Positions 36,857-47,627 of a stretch of 64,000 nt of DNA are shown one piece after another. Numbering within the stretch: the first letter of the stretch is position 1; each line of letters starts with the position of its first letter. This DNA is from Casuarina equisetifolia. Its lineage: Eukaryota; Streptophyta; Magnoliopsida; Fagales; Casuarinaceae. The stretch lies in the NCBI GenBank assembly GCA_028551475.1, contig CM052360.1, positions 3,336,501 through 3,400,500 on the forward strand, in the 5' to 3' direction. Position numbers and translations under genes: made by a program. The notes under the pieces were generated by a model. It saw nothing but the letters and a program-made list of their open reading frames with translations. It did not search any database and had not been told where the DNA came from.

Positions 36857-37559
36857 CTCTCTCCACTCTCGTAAAACAGGTCTGTGGTGATATCAAATTG
36901 AAGTTTTAACGAAGTATGTTGACGGTCTCTCAAACCAAGTAGATGATGTGCAAAACACTGAGAGTCCACTTATGCTCCGGAGGCATTGTTTCTTGGCACC
37001 AACCGCTCCAAAATAAGACGACGTTTAAAGCGTTGTTGAAATTGGTGTTCAATCACCTTATCGGTTTATGCCTTTTCTGACTGCGGTGAAAACGCAATTA
37101 TCGCTGGTAGGCCTCTTTATGATTAAGTTAATGGGGGCTTATCCAAGAGCTGCATGGAGTGGATTATAACAGCTTCGATGGAGCCAAATTTTGGTTTATG
37201 TAGATTAACAAATTATGAGCAATGGCTCGAAAAATCGACGACTGAACAACCAGTAGGGGGTGGTTAACGCCGTAGTGGAGAGGAAAAGGGCAAACAACCC
37301 CACCGTCGGTCCTTCCAGATGTGATAGAGGTGCTCTAGAAGTGTGGTCTTCAAATTCATGGACGCTTCCCGCTCATTGTCATTTGGAGGTTAGGACATCC
37401 CACGGGAACGCTAAAACCGACCGACGCTGCATCTACGAAACCCACCCCATCTCTTTTATTTATTTATTTAATCTGTCCCCGGCTAGCAGTGACACGTAAT
37501 ATCCCTTAGACAGGAGGATACTGCGTTCAATGAACTGATTTTTGTCCTGCAGAGAACCC

Positions 37560-37880
37560 AAGGTCCCGTCGCCTGAAAATAAATGTCTTCGTCTTTTACC
37601 CTTCACACCTCCCCTCGATTGTAGTTTTCTGAATTATGGTTGAAGGTCGACCACGCGTATCATATCCGGAAGGATCCACCTTGGGAGGCATAGACCTTAG
37701 CGAATACTTTTCAGCACTGTTTCTTATTAAAGGCTGTATTTCAGGGAACACTTTCGGACCCATTAACATCAAATTTTCTATAAAGTTTGTCCTTTTCAGG
37801 GGTCAGCAATCTTCCTTTTTTAAGCGAAAGCTTCTTTTATTTGTTAAACTGACATATCTGCCGTCTTGTTAAGAAGGAAA
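37560..37880. repeat. SEO downstream block, copy B, without a neighbouring gene
   Basis: Matches 23690-23985 and 59300-59600 through GTCGCCTGAAAATAA, CCCCTCGATTG, GGAAGGATCCACCTTGG, TCAGCAATCTTC and the GAAAGCTTCTTTTATTTGTTAAA end. In the other two places this block lies 430-850 bp after an SEO stop codon; here no SEO exon is found upstream. It probably marks the site of a deleted SEO copy. Confidence 0.65.
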
Positions 37881-38569
37881 TCGACTTGCCCATTACAACC
37901 AATCTACTGGATAAATCTCCACATTTGCAGGGTAACTAAATCTAGTTTTCTAAATGGCTTAAGCCTAGCTATTATGAAAGCCTTCCCGCCCGTTCATAAA
38001 AAGATAAGTTTGCTACAGTGAAATTGTGGTTTAATTTGGTGTGAAAAGGTAAGTTGTGGAGAAGAGAAGACATAGACATAATGACAAGAGAAGATGAAAA
38101 AATGACACCATTGTCAATATTTCGTGTTCTGTTAAATAGTGGTAGCATCCTTGAACAACGGTTGCAAGAAGATGCCTAATGTGAAAGACGAAAGAAGAGT
38201 TCACATATGAGAAATTATCCAGGGAAATTGCTAAGCCAAAAACAAAAGAGAAAAGGTAATGGCTGAATTGGTGCCCTAAAAGCACGATACAAGAAGGTGC
38301 CACATGTAAATGTCATTATTCACCCTTATAAAGATAAGAGAACGTGAAACATGAGGACTAGCCCCACTAGAAAGTTCCTTTAAAAATCTCTTTTGTTTTT
38401 TGGAACATGGGTCCCTCGGCATGTGAGTTTTCCTAGATCTTAAAGCAGATTCATATTTACTCGTACATTGGGAGAGAGAGAGAGAAAAAAAAAAGGACTG
38501 AAGAAAACTGGACGGCAGCGATGCGAGTAAGCTGTCACTTTTAATACGACCGTGCACCGCTCTAGTGCC

Positions 38570-38577
38570 TATAAAAA
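38570..38577 (+). promoter_or_regulatory. TATA box of SEO copy 4
   Basis: TATAAAAA followed by GGGGCGAGG, 117 bp before the ATG. Copy 5 has TATATATA-GGATGAGG 121 bp before its ATG, and both leaders share a TTAGACCTTC/ATAGACCTTC and CAAAGAGCTT segment. Confidence 0.7.
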
Positions 38578-38686
38578 GGGGCGAGGTCCGCTGCACTCCT
38601 ACAACATAGACCTTCTCGGCTTCCCTCATAGGCTTCCCAAAAACAAAGAGCTTGTTCCGAAGCTTTCTTGTTGTGTGAAACACAAG

Positions 38687-41600
38687 ATGGCCAGCATTGT
38701 AGTTTCAGCTTCTCCCCAGCAACCATCGAAGGGTGGCCTGAGCTTGTTCTCCTTGTCTGACCAGGAGATCTTGAATCAAATTTATGCCACCCACGTCCAC
38801 GACGATGAAACCTTTGACGTTGATTCTCTTTTCATCGTCGTCGAGAACATCATCAAGCGCTCCACCCACATTGCTGATAGTATTGTGCTGGTAGGGTTCT
38901 AAGTAGAATGTGATCTGGCATTCTACTCATTTTGTCTAATTAGAATTTCGCAGCAATTGTTTTGGTCAGTAAAGCTAACTCTCTTAGTGAAAATATTAAG
39001 TCTAGACCATTATGTCTCGTGAATAGGCAGGGGGACTAAACGTGTCTTTTTTAAAAAAAAATCTTTAATTTTACTTTCTTTTCCCTTTTCTTTACTTCTA
39101 CCAGGAGACTAAAAGAACGACAGATGTAGCTTTTACATTTTACGACTTTTGATTGTTCTTTTTCCCCTTTTCATATTTTATTTTTTATTTTTCGTTGTTT
39201 CAAATGCTAATTACTCGTAACTTACTACAGGGCACCCATGCGACCGTAGAACACTCGGAAGAGAAGACTCCCAAATTGAGTTTTAATCCGCCCTTGTGCA
39301 CTCTCAAGCACATTTCCTGTGAGGTAAGCACTTGGCATGATCCCTCTTTCGTTTTCTTTTCCCTTTCACGAAAAGAATAGCCGTCGACCGTGTCCTCTTT
39401 AACCAAATGGTTTCTATTAATAAACGGGATCAACACTTCTGTAATAACAAATATGTAATTTCAGATGCAATGCAAGGCTCCGGGTGAGGAAACTGCGTTC
39501 AAAACAACACTTTCTATACTGAACAAGCTATCAAACTATTCCTGGGATGCAAAAGCGGTGCTCACTCTAGCGGCTTTTGCTTTGGACCACGGGGAATTCT
39601 GGCTGCTTGCCCAAACACAGTCCACGGACCAACTCGCCAAGTCTGTGGGAACCCTGAGGCGTGTTCCTGTCCTCTTAAGGCGCCCAACCCTGCAGAAACA
39701 TAGGCAGGCACTGATTGAGCTTAACACTGTGATCAGAGCCACACTAGAAGTGATTGAATGCATCTTTGAGTTAGAGAAGCTGTCCAATTATGACACGGTT
39801 GATGTACCAGCTTTGTCCACAGGCAGGGACCATATTCCAGTGGATGTTTTTTGGGCCATTGTCACTGTTGTCGCAAGCAACACTCAGCTTTGCTACCTCA
39901 CTAGCGATGGGTAAGTTTTCTTTTCGTTTTCCTTTGTTGTGACTGCTACTAAATAGGTGCATCGCCGAATCCTTAATCAGAAGGACTAAACATCTCATAT
40001 TTTCATTTTCCTGTGCTTTTGTACTTTAATAATTAGTAATTAAATTTACATTTTTACTAAAAAAAAAAAAGAACAACCATCTCATACTCTTTAGGGCTGT
40101 TAAACATGAACTTATGCTGATTTTATAATTAGGACCCCACAATTTTTTAAAAATTTAATTAAGTGAAAATTCACATTTATATGCTCGTAATATTTGGGTC
40201 TTTCACCCAATGTGGGAACATCTTAATAATGTTCATCATACATCCGGTCTTGAGTTAGGATAATTTACGAGTCTAGATCTGTTAGTTTTTTTGTCCAGTC
40301 TTATTGGGCTTTGATACCATTGTTGATTTTATTATTAAGATCCCATAATTCCTTAAAAAACTTGTTTAATAAAGAAGTGAGAAGCCACACTTATAAGTTT
40401 TAGGTTTTTCACCCGATGTATGTCTTAACAACTTAGTTATATTTAGAATGTATGTTTTTCATGCGTCTTTTTACTCTATATGGAAATGTGCGTCAAGATT
40501 TACCTTGGTTGTCCGATTTACAGAGACGAAAAACAGCAACTATCCCAATTTTCTCAGAAACTGAACGTCATCCTCACCAAACTGAAGTACCAGATACCAA
40601 TTTGCAGGCAACAAATAGGTTAGTTTCTCGAGCCTCTCATTTCTAAGGATGCAAGCCTTTCTTGTATTTTGTACACAATTAGGTCATTGCAGCAAAACTG
40701 AAGTCTGCTGCAAGGGTGACGGATTTGGTTAAATGCAGAGGAGACAAAGGCTTACTGGAGGCTCGTGAAACTTTTACGGACCCCTACAGAGGTCATGGAG
40801 GTATTCAAGGCACTGATTTACACAAAAGACAATGTGCAGCCGCTGATTGATGGTTCTACCAGAAAACCGGTATGCACTTTTCTTACATATTTGCTCTGGT
40901 GATTAGTCTCTCCACAGATCGATTGCTCTTACGGCACTACTATTACCCTTCTAGTACTATTGCAAGTTAAGAGTGAGAAGAAGAAAACAAATGATATAAG
41001 AAGCTTACTAGAAAATTCTTGCCGCCATGGTGCAAAGTTTGTGTTGTTCCACGTTCATTCATGATTCGGTGATATGTTTTTGTATGAATGAAATTTCCAG
41101 TATTGCTTTACACATTCTCAGGGGTTGTGGCTCGATTTGAGTGGATAGTGTTGATTAACATCCTCATATTTAAAAGTGTCTTTCTTTTCATGTTCAGAAT
41201 TTATGTTAACCCGAGGTGCTTCATACCATGGCACTTACAGGTTAACATTGACGTACTGAAGAGGAAGAACGTCTTGTTGTTCTTTTCGGGGCTGGACATA
41301 TCAGACGATGACATTTCTGCTCTGAAGCCAATTTATGAATTAATAAGGAAGGATGAACAGTATAAGATTGTATGGATCCCCATTGTGGATCAATGGACTG
41401 AGGACCTGCGAAAGAAGTTTGAGATCCTACGGTCTAAGATGCCGTGGTATGTGGTGCAGTACTTTTCGCCCATAGTAGGCATTAGATTCATCAAGGAGAA
41501 GTGGCACTTCAAGGGGAAGCCAGCCGTTGTGATTTTGAACCCGCAAGGAAAATTGGAACATGAGAATGCAATGCACATGATCAGGGTTTGGGGAGTTAAG

Positions 41601-42418
41601 GCCTTCCCTTTCACTGCCGAAGTGGAAGAAAAACTATCGCGTGGGAACGATTGGATTGGGTCGATAGCATCATGCGTCCATCCAAACGTAGAAAACTGGG
41701 TAAATTCACTTCACCAATCTATCTCACAAACATGAATACACACACAAATACAATCCATGCATGCACATTTTAAAAGAAAAAGAAAAAAGCTTTTGAGATT
41801 TGAAATATTTTGTTGAAGCAGATCAAAGAGCAAAAGTACATCTTTTTCTGTGGAGGCAAGGACAACGAGTGGATCCAACAATTAACCAAAAGAGCGACCG
41901 CCCTTGCCAATGATGTGGTGATAAAGGAAGCCAGGATTTCCATAGAGTTGCAATGCGTTGGAAAGGGTAGCAAAGGAGAGGAAAACATTGGCTTGCTAGG
42001 GCGATTCTGGACCGGCATTGAAAGCCTGTTCATCTCCAAGACTCATAGGAAGACGGAGGCAGACGCCGTGACACTAGAAATCCAAAAGTTGCTTTCCTAC
42101 AAGAATGAAAGTGGATGGGCTGTGCTCACCAAAGGATCTCAGGTGGTGCTCAGTGGGCATGGGACCACTATCTTGAAGGTCTTGGAGGAATTCGACAAAT
42201 GGAAGGAGTTTGTGATCGAGAAGGGCTTTGAATTGACTTTCAAAGAGTACCATAACAAGGTTCTTCACAGTTCTCGCATCTGCTGCCGCATTGATATTCC
42301 CAGCAACAGTGGAAAAATACCAGAGCACATGAAATGCCCCGACTGTCCTCGCATCATGGAGACCTATATTAGCTTCAAGTGCTGCCACATTGATGGTGCT
42401 GTGAACGGATTGCATTAA
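38687..42418 (+). CDS. SEO: Sieve element occlusion protein, copy 4 (seven exons)
   Basis: Predicted exons: 38687-38890, 39231-39323, 39465-39910, 40524-40618, 40739-40869, 41241-41699, 41822-42418 (674 aa). This is the most canonical copy. Exon 1 has the subgroup motif QQPSKGGLSLF followed by QIYATHVHDDETFDVDSLF; exon 3 LSNYSWDAKAVLTLAAFAL; exon 5 EETKAYWRLVKLLRTPTEV; exon 6 IVWIPIVDQWTEDL and MPWYVVQYFSP; exon 7 FFCGGKDNEWIQQL, GWAVLTKGS and the complete CPDCPRIMETYISFKCCH. The expected product is a P-protein subunit that assembles into sieve-element filaments. Intron 3 is about 610 bp and carries two units of a dispersed repeat. All splice sites are GT-AG and the frame is closed only by the final TAA. 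The start ATG follows the TATA box by 117 bp and aligns with copy 5. Confidence 0.92.
40120..40425. repeat. Repeat units in intron 3 of SEO copy 4
   Basis: Two diverged units start at GATTTTATAATTAGGACCCC and GATTTTATTATTAAGATCCC and continue through a GGTCTTTCACCCAATG / GGTTTTTCACCCGATG block. The same unit is present in intron 2 of copy 3. Confidence 0.65.
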
Positions 42419-43289
42419 GTGGTTGATTTTCTTCGTACTAGCATAACTAATTAAATAAAGTGACCTTTAAATATATATGTTTGGTATGATGTTGCCTGAG
42501 GTCACTAGAAAACGGAAGACGTACGCTTCCTTGGTTGTGATTTCCCTTCTTTCTGTTTTTGTGTTTGTTCGTGTTATGTATTAGTAAGTGGTATCCTTTG
42601 GCTTTCATGTTGAAGGACGTCGTTGTTTCTCACATTACTCTTCTACATCCAAAACTCCCTTGGCCTCTATATTTATGCCTCATTGTAAAAGTTAGGCCGA
42701 AATTGCTAATGCCAAATCTAAATATGTGTGAATAAAAGTCCTACCATTCTACTGTAGGGAAGGTACGACGCCTTACTAAGATCTTAACGTAGAACTAGAA
42801 GAACTTGATGGTAAAAAAGGGATTTTAGCGGCATCTGAGTGGGCTTTGAAGTATCTAGAAAGTCTCACTTGGAACCATTTTTTGAAGGAGCATCGCTCAA
42901 CTCTTTATTTGCTTGAAAAATAATCATCTGCTGCTATTTGATTTTATTTGCATCAACCATCGACACTTACATGAATTTTGCATGAATTTTGCTGACGTGT
43001 TTAGTATGAGCAAAATTGCTTAGTAAAAATATATACCTTAAAATATCAAAATAAAAATAGTTGTAAATAAAATTATGCATATAATTTGATGAAGTAAAAT
43101 GCATGATAAACGTCTAGACTCATAAGAATTTTAATAAAACAACGTAACTTTCGCTCCTGAGTAAACCACACGCAGTGAAAGGCTTCTATTTGAAAATGAT
43201 TAAAATAAATCGGTTGATAAGACTATGAATCAACACCAATCCACGTAGTTAAGTGTAAAAGCAATTACTTATAAGATGAGATGATATGA
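42419..43289. other. 3' flank of SEO copy 4
   Basis: The first 200 bp resemble the flank after copy 5 (GTGGC/GTGG, then ACTAGCATAACTAATTAAATAA versus ACTAGTATTACTAATTAAATAA), which is probably duplicated 3' UTR. The rest is A/T-rich and shows no gene. Confidence 0.5.
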
Positions 43290-43540
43290 ACCCAAATTTC
43301 AACAGTTTCTAGCAACCAAACTCAACTATGCATGGAAAAGAATTTTGTAATCTCTTAACGTTTTGTAGTGTAGTTTCTTGGTCTGGACAAAAAAGGAAAA
43401 AACAATACTTCAAGGTGTTCATACCACCTTTAGCTAATAAAGATAAAAAGCGTGAGCAGGCTCATCTAGGCAACTTCAGAGCTTTGTTAGCTACATTTGT
43501 GGGGGTTGCACTCTTGCCTTCCAACTTCCGATAAAGTGCT
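43290..43540. repeat. Repeat block, three copies (43290-43540, 47060-47250, 47450-47610)
   Basis: All contain GGAAAAGAAT or AGAAAAGAAT, a TAGT(G)TAGTTTCTTGGT-type block, ACTTCAAGGTGTTCA or ACTTCAAGCTGTCCA, CCTTTAGCTA, and AAAAAGCGT or AAAAAGCAT; two share GGCAACTTCAGAGCTTTG. Non-coding; it belongs to the duplicated spacer of the array. Confidence 0.65.
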
Positions 43541-43964
43541 ATGTTGTCGGAACGAAATACTGGAACATGAAGATATAGATCTCTTTCAGATTGATTATGA
43601 CCAAAAGGTGGGTATCGTCACGTTCTGTTAAATGAAAATAAAATCCACAGCAGAGGCTCCCACGTATCATATTCCTCACGGTCTTATCACCCTTTTTTTT
43701 TTCTGTACTCGTACATGCACTCGTTTGTCCTTCGACTTTAGTTTGTTTTTCACATGTGATTTATCATCCATGAAGTTGAAGGTGCCGCATGTGGAATTCT
43801 CTTTCCCTTCGTAGGAGTTCCTCTTACTAGCAGGGTCTACTATTTTTGATACATGCAAATTCTTTGTCTAAAAGTTAGAAATGAAAATTTCTTAGACGTA
43901 ATCGCTGTTTGTCAAAATAAAATAAAATAAAATAACTTTTCTTAGATAAACTTTTCTTTTTCTT

Positions 43965-44230
43965 TCTTCTTTTAAATAAATTTACATTTATAGAATTTAG
44001 TGTAAAGAAACATATGAGTATACTCTAATATTGTAAAATTACTATAGTTATAAAATTAAAAAAAAAATAAAAGCCTCTAAGTATCACTTAAAATGATATT
44101 TTTTTGAAAAAAAATTATATTTGGAAATAAATGAAGATTTTATATTTTCTTTACCTTTGCCAATAGAATAGATAAACATTTCTTTTGGTAGCAGTATGAT
44201 AAAATAGTATTTACTTATCAACTATCGGTT
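43965..44230 (-). mobile_element. LINE 3' end fragment, minus strand
   Basis: Matches the 3' end of the LINEs at 1.1 and 47.6 kb: AAATTTACATTTATAGAATTTAGTG, the ACTCTAATATTGTAAAATTACTATAGT stretch, TCACTTAAAATGATATTTTTTTG and TTACCTTTGCCAATAGA. About 265 bp, 5' truncated, no frame. Confidence 0.6.
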
Positions 44231-44339
44231 TTAAATTAGACTATAAACCTATTGTTAGCTATCTCCGTACCAAAAAGAAACACATTTAAGGCTGCAATTA
44301 GGCTCAATCTAGACTTAATAAGATCGAGGAAATGTGACC

Positions 44340-45190
44340 TAGTTCTCCTACATACCAGGGAGCAAATGTTTGGCACATATCGCTCCTAAAAAAAGTATCG
44401 CTGCGCCCTGGTATGAACTGTTGTTGAACGGACGTGTTATTGCCTTCCACGAGAGCACAAAACACAAACATCCTAAATAGGTCACGTTGAAATTAGGTTA
44501 TGGCAGGTCCATCAAAAAGCTGCCTGAGTGAAGTAAAGTCACGGCTAGTTTCATCCTAAAAGGTTAGTAAAACTTATTTATATGATCAGGAATTATTGTT
44601 TGTCTCCTTAATATAATACAAGATTCTTTGTTAAGTTAGAATACTGGCCCAGCTGTAATATTATTTGTTGAGTGAGAACTATCGAGCGACACAGACCCAG
44701 AAAAGGGAGCACCCGATTTTGTCCTTGTCGCAAGAATTATGCCACAAGAATCATGACAAAGGTGTACTGCTATCATGTTGTCGTACCCTTGAAAGTTTGG
44801 CCCAAAGGCCGATCATTATTGTTATGATAATTTATAATACTCCCATATTAAAAAATATTCTACTGGCATGTTATCTTCCTCGGTAATTTATCTTTGTTTT
44901 TTTTTTTTTGTCGCGAACGCTCAACGAATTCAGACGTAAAAGGGACTTTACATTCTTTATAGCAGAAATTAATCGACACTCGATCAATTAGTTGGAAATT
45001 GCTAAGTCGACGAAAGAAGTAAAGGCGGAATTTATACCTTTCACAAATCCGTCATAAGAACATGCCACATGTAAGTTGTATTTTTTACCCGTACAAAGTC
45101 GAGGAGAAAGAATAGGTAAAGAAATTGCCTAACGCACCCACTTCACTTAAAAAGCTTCTTTCTGCTTTTCCCAGTGAGTCCCACTCCACT
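44340..45190. repeat. SEO upstream-type block, orphan copy (also 46690-47035)
   Basis: Matches 18390-19100 upstream of copy 3: GCGCCCTGG.(A/G)TGAACT, a GACGTGT block, CGCAAGAATTATG, CTTGAAAGTTTGGCC and TTCTTTATAG. A third, shorter copy lies at 46690-47035. No SEO exon follows either orphan copy. Confidence 0.6.
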
Positions 45191-45200
45191 ATTTTGTTCA

Positions 45201-46467
45201 GTGAATTTTAAATGCAAGTGAACATGTCGAACAAGTAATATAATGATAAAAAAAATATCGTCCCACAGAGATTGGTGATTACTATGCCAACTAATTACTA
45301 ACAGTGAACAACTCCTAGAATTTATCTAACAAATCCAAATTGATAGAGAATAAACTAATCAACTAAATTTAATTAAACTAAATACACAAAATATGTTAGA
45401 GTGTCCAATTTCGCCATAACTATGAGGTACTAATGTAGATTATGTATGCTTGCAAGAGGGATAATATCTATGTGATAGCGGAACTTCCTAATTTATTTAC
45501 TATCCTATGTCTAGGTATAGCAAACCTACTTAGTTCATTAATTCACTATATTTCTATATGTAAATTGAAACAAACCAAATGCATTAGGATCTATGAACAT
45601 TCCCAGTTTACAATAAATCTTTCGATTATCTTATCACCAAAAGCCACACAAACAACATGGTATATGTCTATCCACATTTAACTCATGGTTATATATCACA
45701 AGAAGCAATTGCATATTATTACCTCTCAGTCTCAAACATGCACATTAAATCATTCAAGAGGTGGCCAATCACTTAAAAGCATCAAGCATAATAATATATA
45801 ACTCACATAAATAAAATATCTTGCAAAACATAATAATCATAATATTCATACCATCATAATTAGGTTACATTGTAGCTCTAACAAAAATAAACTAAAGCAT
45901 AAAGAAATAATGAGGAAAAATGGTAATAAGAAATAAAGAAGGCATCTTGAATCCAAGAACAAGAAGTCTGTCACCCTTTTTGTCTTTTCTTCAAAAAAAC
46001 CTTGAATTTTTGGCCTCTTTCTTGAGTTGTGCTCAATTTCCTCTTCCTCCTTCTTTTGCCTCTTCTATTCTCTTAAATAGGGTTTAGGTTTAGACCTACT
46101 CTTATCCTAGTAGAATTAGGTCTTAGAGATCTAAAACAATTGGGTTTTGAACTCCTAATTTAATTAGGCTTTGAACTCCTAATATGATTAGGTTTTCTAA
46201 TTATTTAGAAAACCCAATAACAATAAAATCTAATAACAATCATTCAAAGCCCAAGCCCATCTTGACTCTCTTGATCCTTATATTATGATTTGCCACACAA
46301 TAAGCATCAAGCTCTCCATATTCATCTCTTTTCTCCTTGCCTTCTTGTGCTACATAAACAAGATAAATTTAAGTAAATAAAGAGAAGTTCAAATATTTTC
46401 TCACAATTATTAAAGTTATTTATTGCCTAAAATAGGTAAAATAACTCTATAAAAATAGAGTTATCAC
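45201..46467. mobile_element. Non-coding insertion of about 1.27 kb in an upstream-type block
   Basis: The surrounding sequence is continuous with 19090-19200 (CACCATTTCGTGTAGCAC) except that 1.27 kb starting GTGAATTTTAAATGCAAGTG and ending TAGAGTTATCAC is placed in the middle. Flanks read ATTTTGTTCA and ATTTCATGTA, possibly a diverged target duplication. Ends are GTGA..TCAC. No coding capacity; its left end is the repeat also found at 9330-9530. The class of element is undecided. Confidence 0.55.
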
Positions 46468-47627
46468 ATTTCATGTAGCACATGATCTTCTTTAGGTATT
46501 TAATTCACTGATGAAAAGAAGATCAGTTTAGTTTACATATTTATTAGCATAATACTGAAAGATTAAAGGCGAAAGAGATAACGTTGTTATGTTCTATGAG
46601 TAGGACAGATTGCCTTCTCTCTTCCTCCATTCTGGGCTAAGAGAGACAGTTGTTCTATAAAGGGGTACATTAGCTAAACATTCTACAACACGTACAAGGA
46701 TCACCACATTTTGTCATTGTCACAAGAATTATGTCACATGAATCATGATAAAGGCATCTTGTTGTCATGTTGTCGTGTTTCTCTTTGATGTGTGCGTATC
46801 CTTGAAAGTTTGGCCCAAAGGCCGATAATTGTTGCTATGATAATCTACAGTAGATCCATGTTAAAAAATATTTTACTAGCACGTTATCTTTCCCAGTTCT
46901 TCATTACCCACTTTTGTCCTAAACGCTACACGAATTCTGACGTACAGGGACTTTACATTCTTTATAGAAGAAATTAAAAGACACGTGATCGGTTAGCTGG
47001 GGAAATTTCTAAGTCGACGAAAGAAGACGTAACGGCGGAATCCAACTTATGGGATGAACCCAACTTTCGGCAGTTTCTATCAACTAAACTCAATTATGGA
47101 TAGAAAAGAATTTCGCAATATAATAGTGTTTCGTTATACAGTTTCTTTGTCTGGACTACACTTCAAGCTGTCCACAACCTTTAGCTAGTAAAGAAAAAAG
47201 CGTCGGCCGTCTCATCTAAGGCAACTTCAGAGCTTTGATAGCTAAACTTGCGGAGATGGGTGAGCCTATTCCTGTCCGGTCTTGGAGTTTAGAAAGTGCT
47301 ACTAGTTCTGGTCCTTGATTACTGTTGGAGCGAAAAGCAAGGAACCTCGAGAAACTGATACTATGCGGATGGAGAAGATGTGACTAATGAGGTACTTTGT
47401 CAAAATGAAACAATGACATTATTTGATGTGAACAGACTAATGCAGAGCGGGGATGAAACAATGGAAAAGAATATTGAAATCTTTTAACTTTTTGTTGTAT
47501 AGTTTCTTGGTTTGGACCACAAAAGAAGAAACAATACTTACTTCAAGGTGTTCATTTGACCTTTAGCTAATGAAGATAAAAAGCATGCCTAGGCTCATCA
47601 GGGCATTGATAACTATATATATACATT

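Larger units (their letters stand above)
35675..38569. other. Intergenic region upstream of SEO copy 4
   Basis: No gene is recognised. It holds a 47-bp tandem repeat (36753-36856) and the SEO downstream block, copy B (37560-37880). The short frames in this stretch lack any family motif. Confidence 0.5.
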
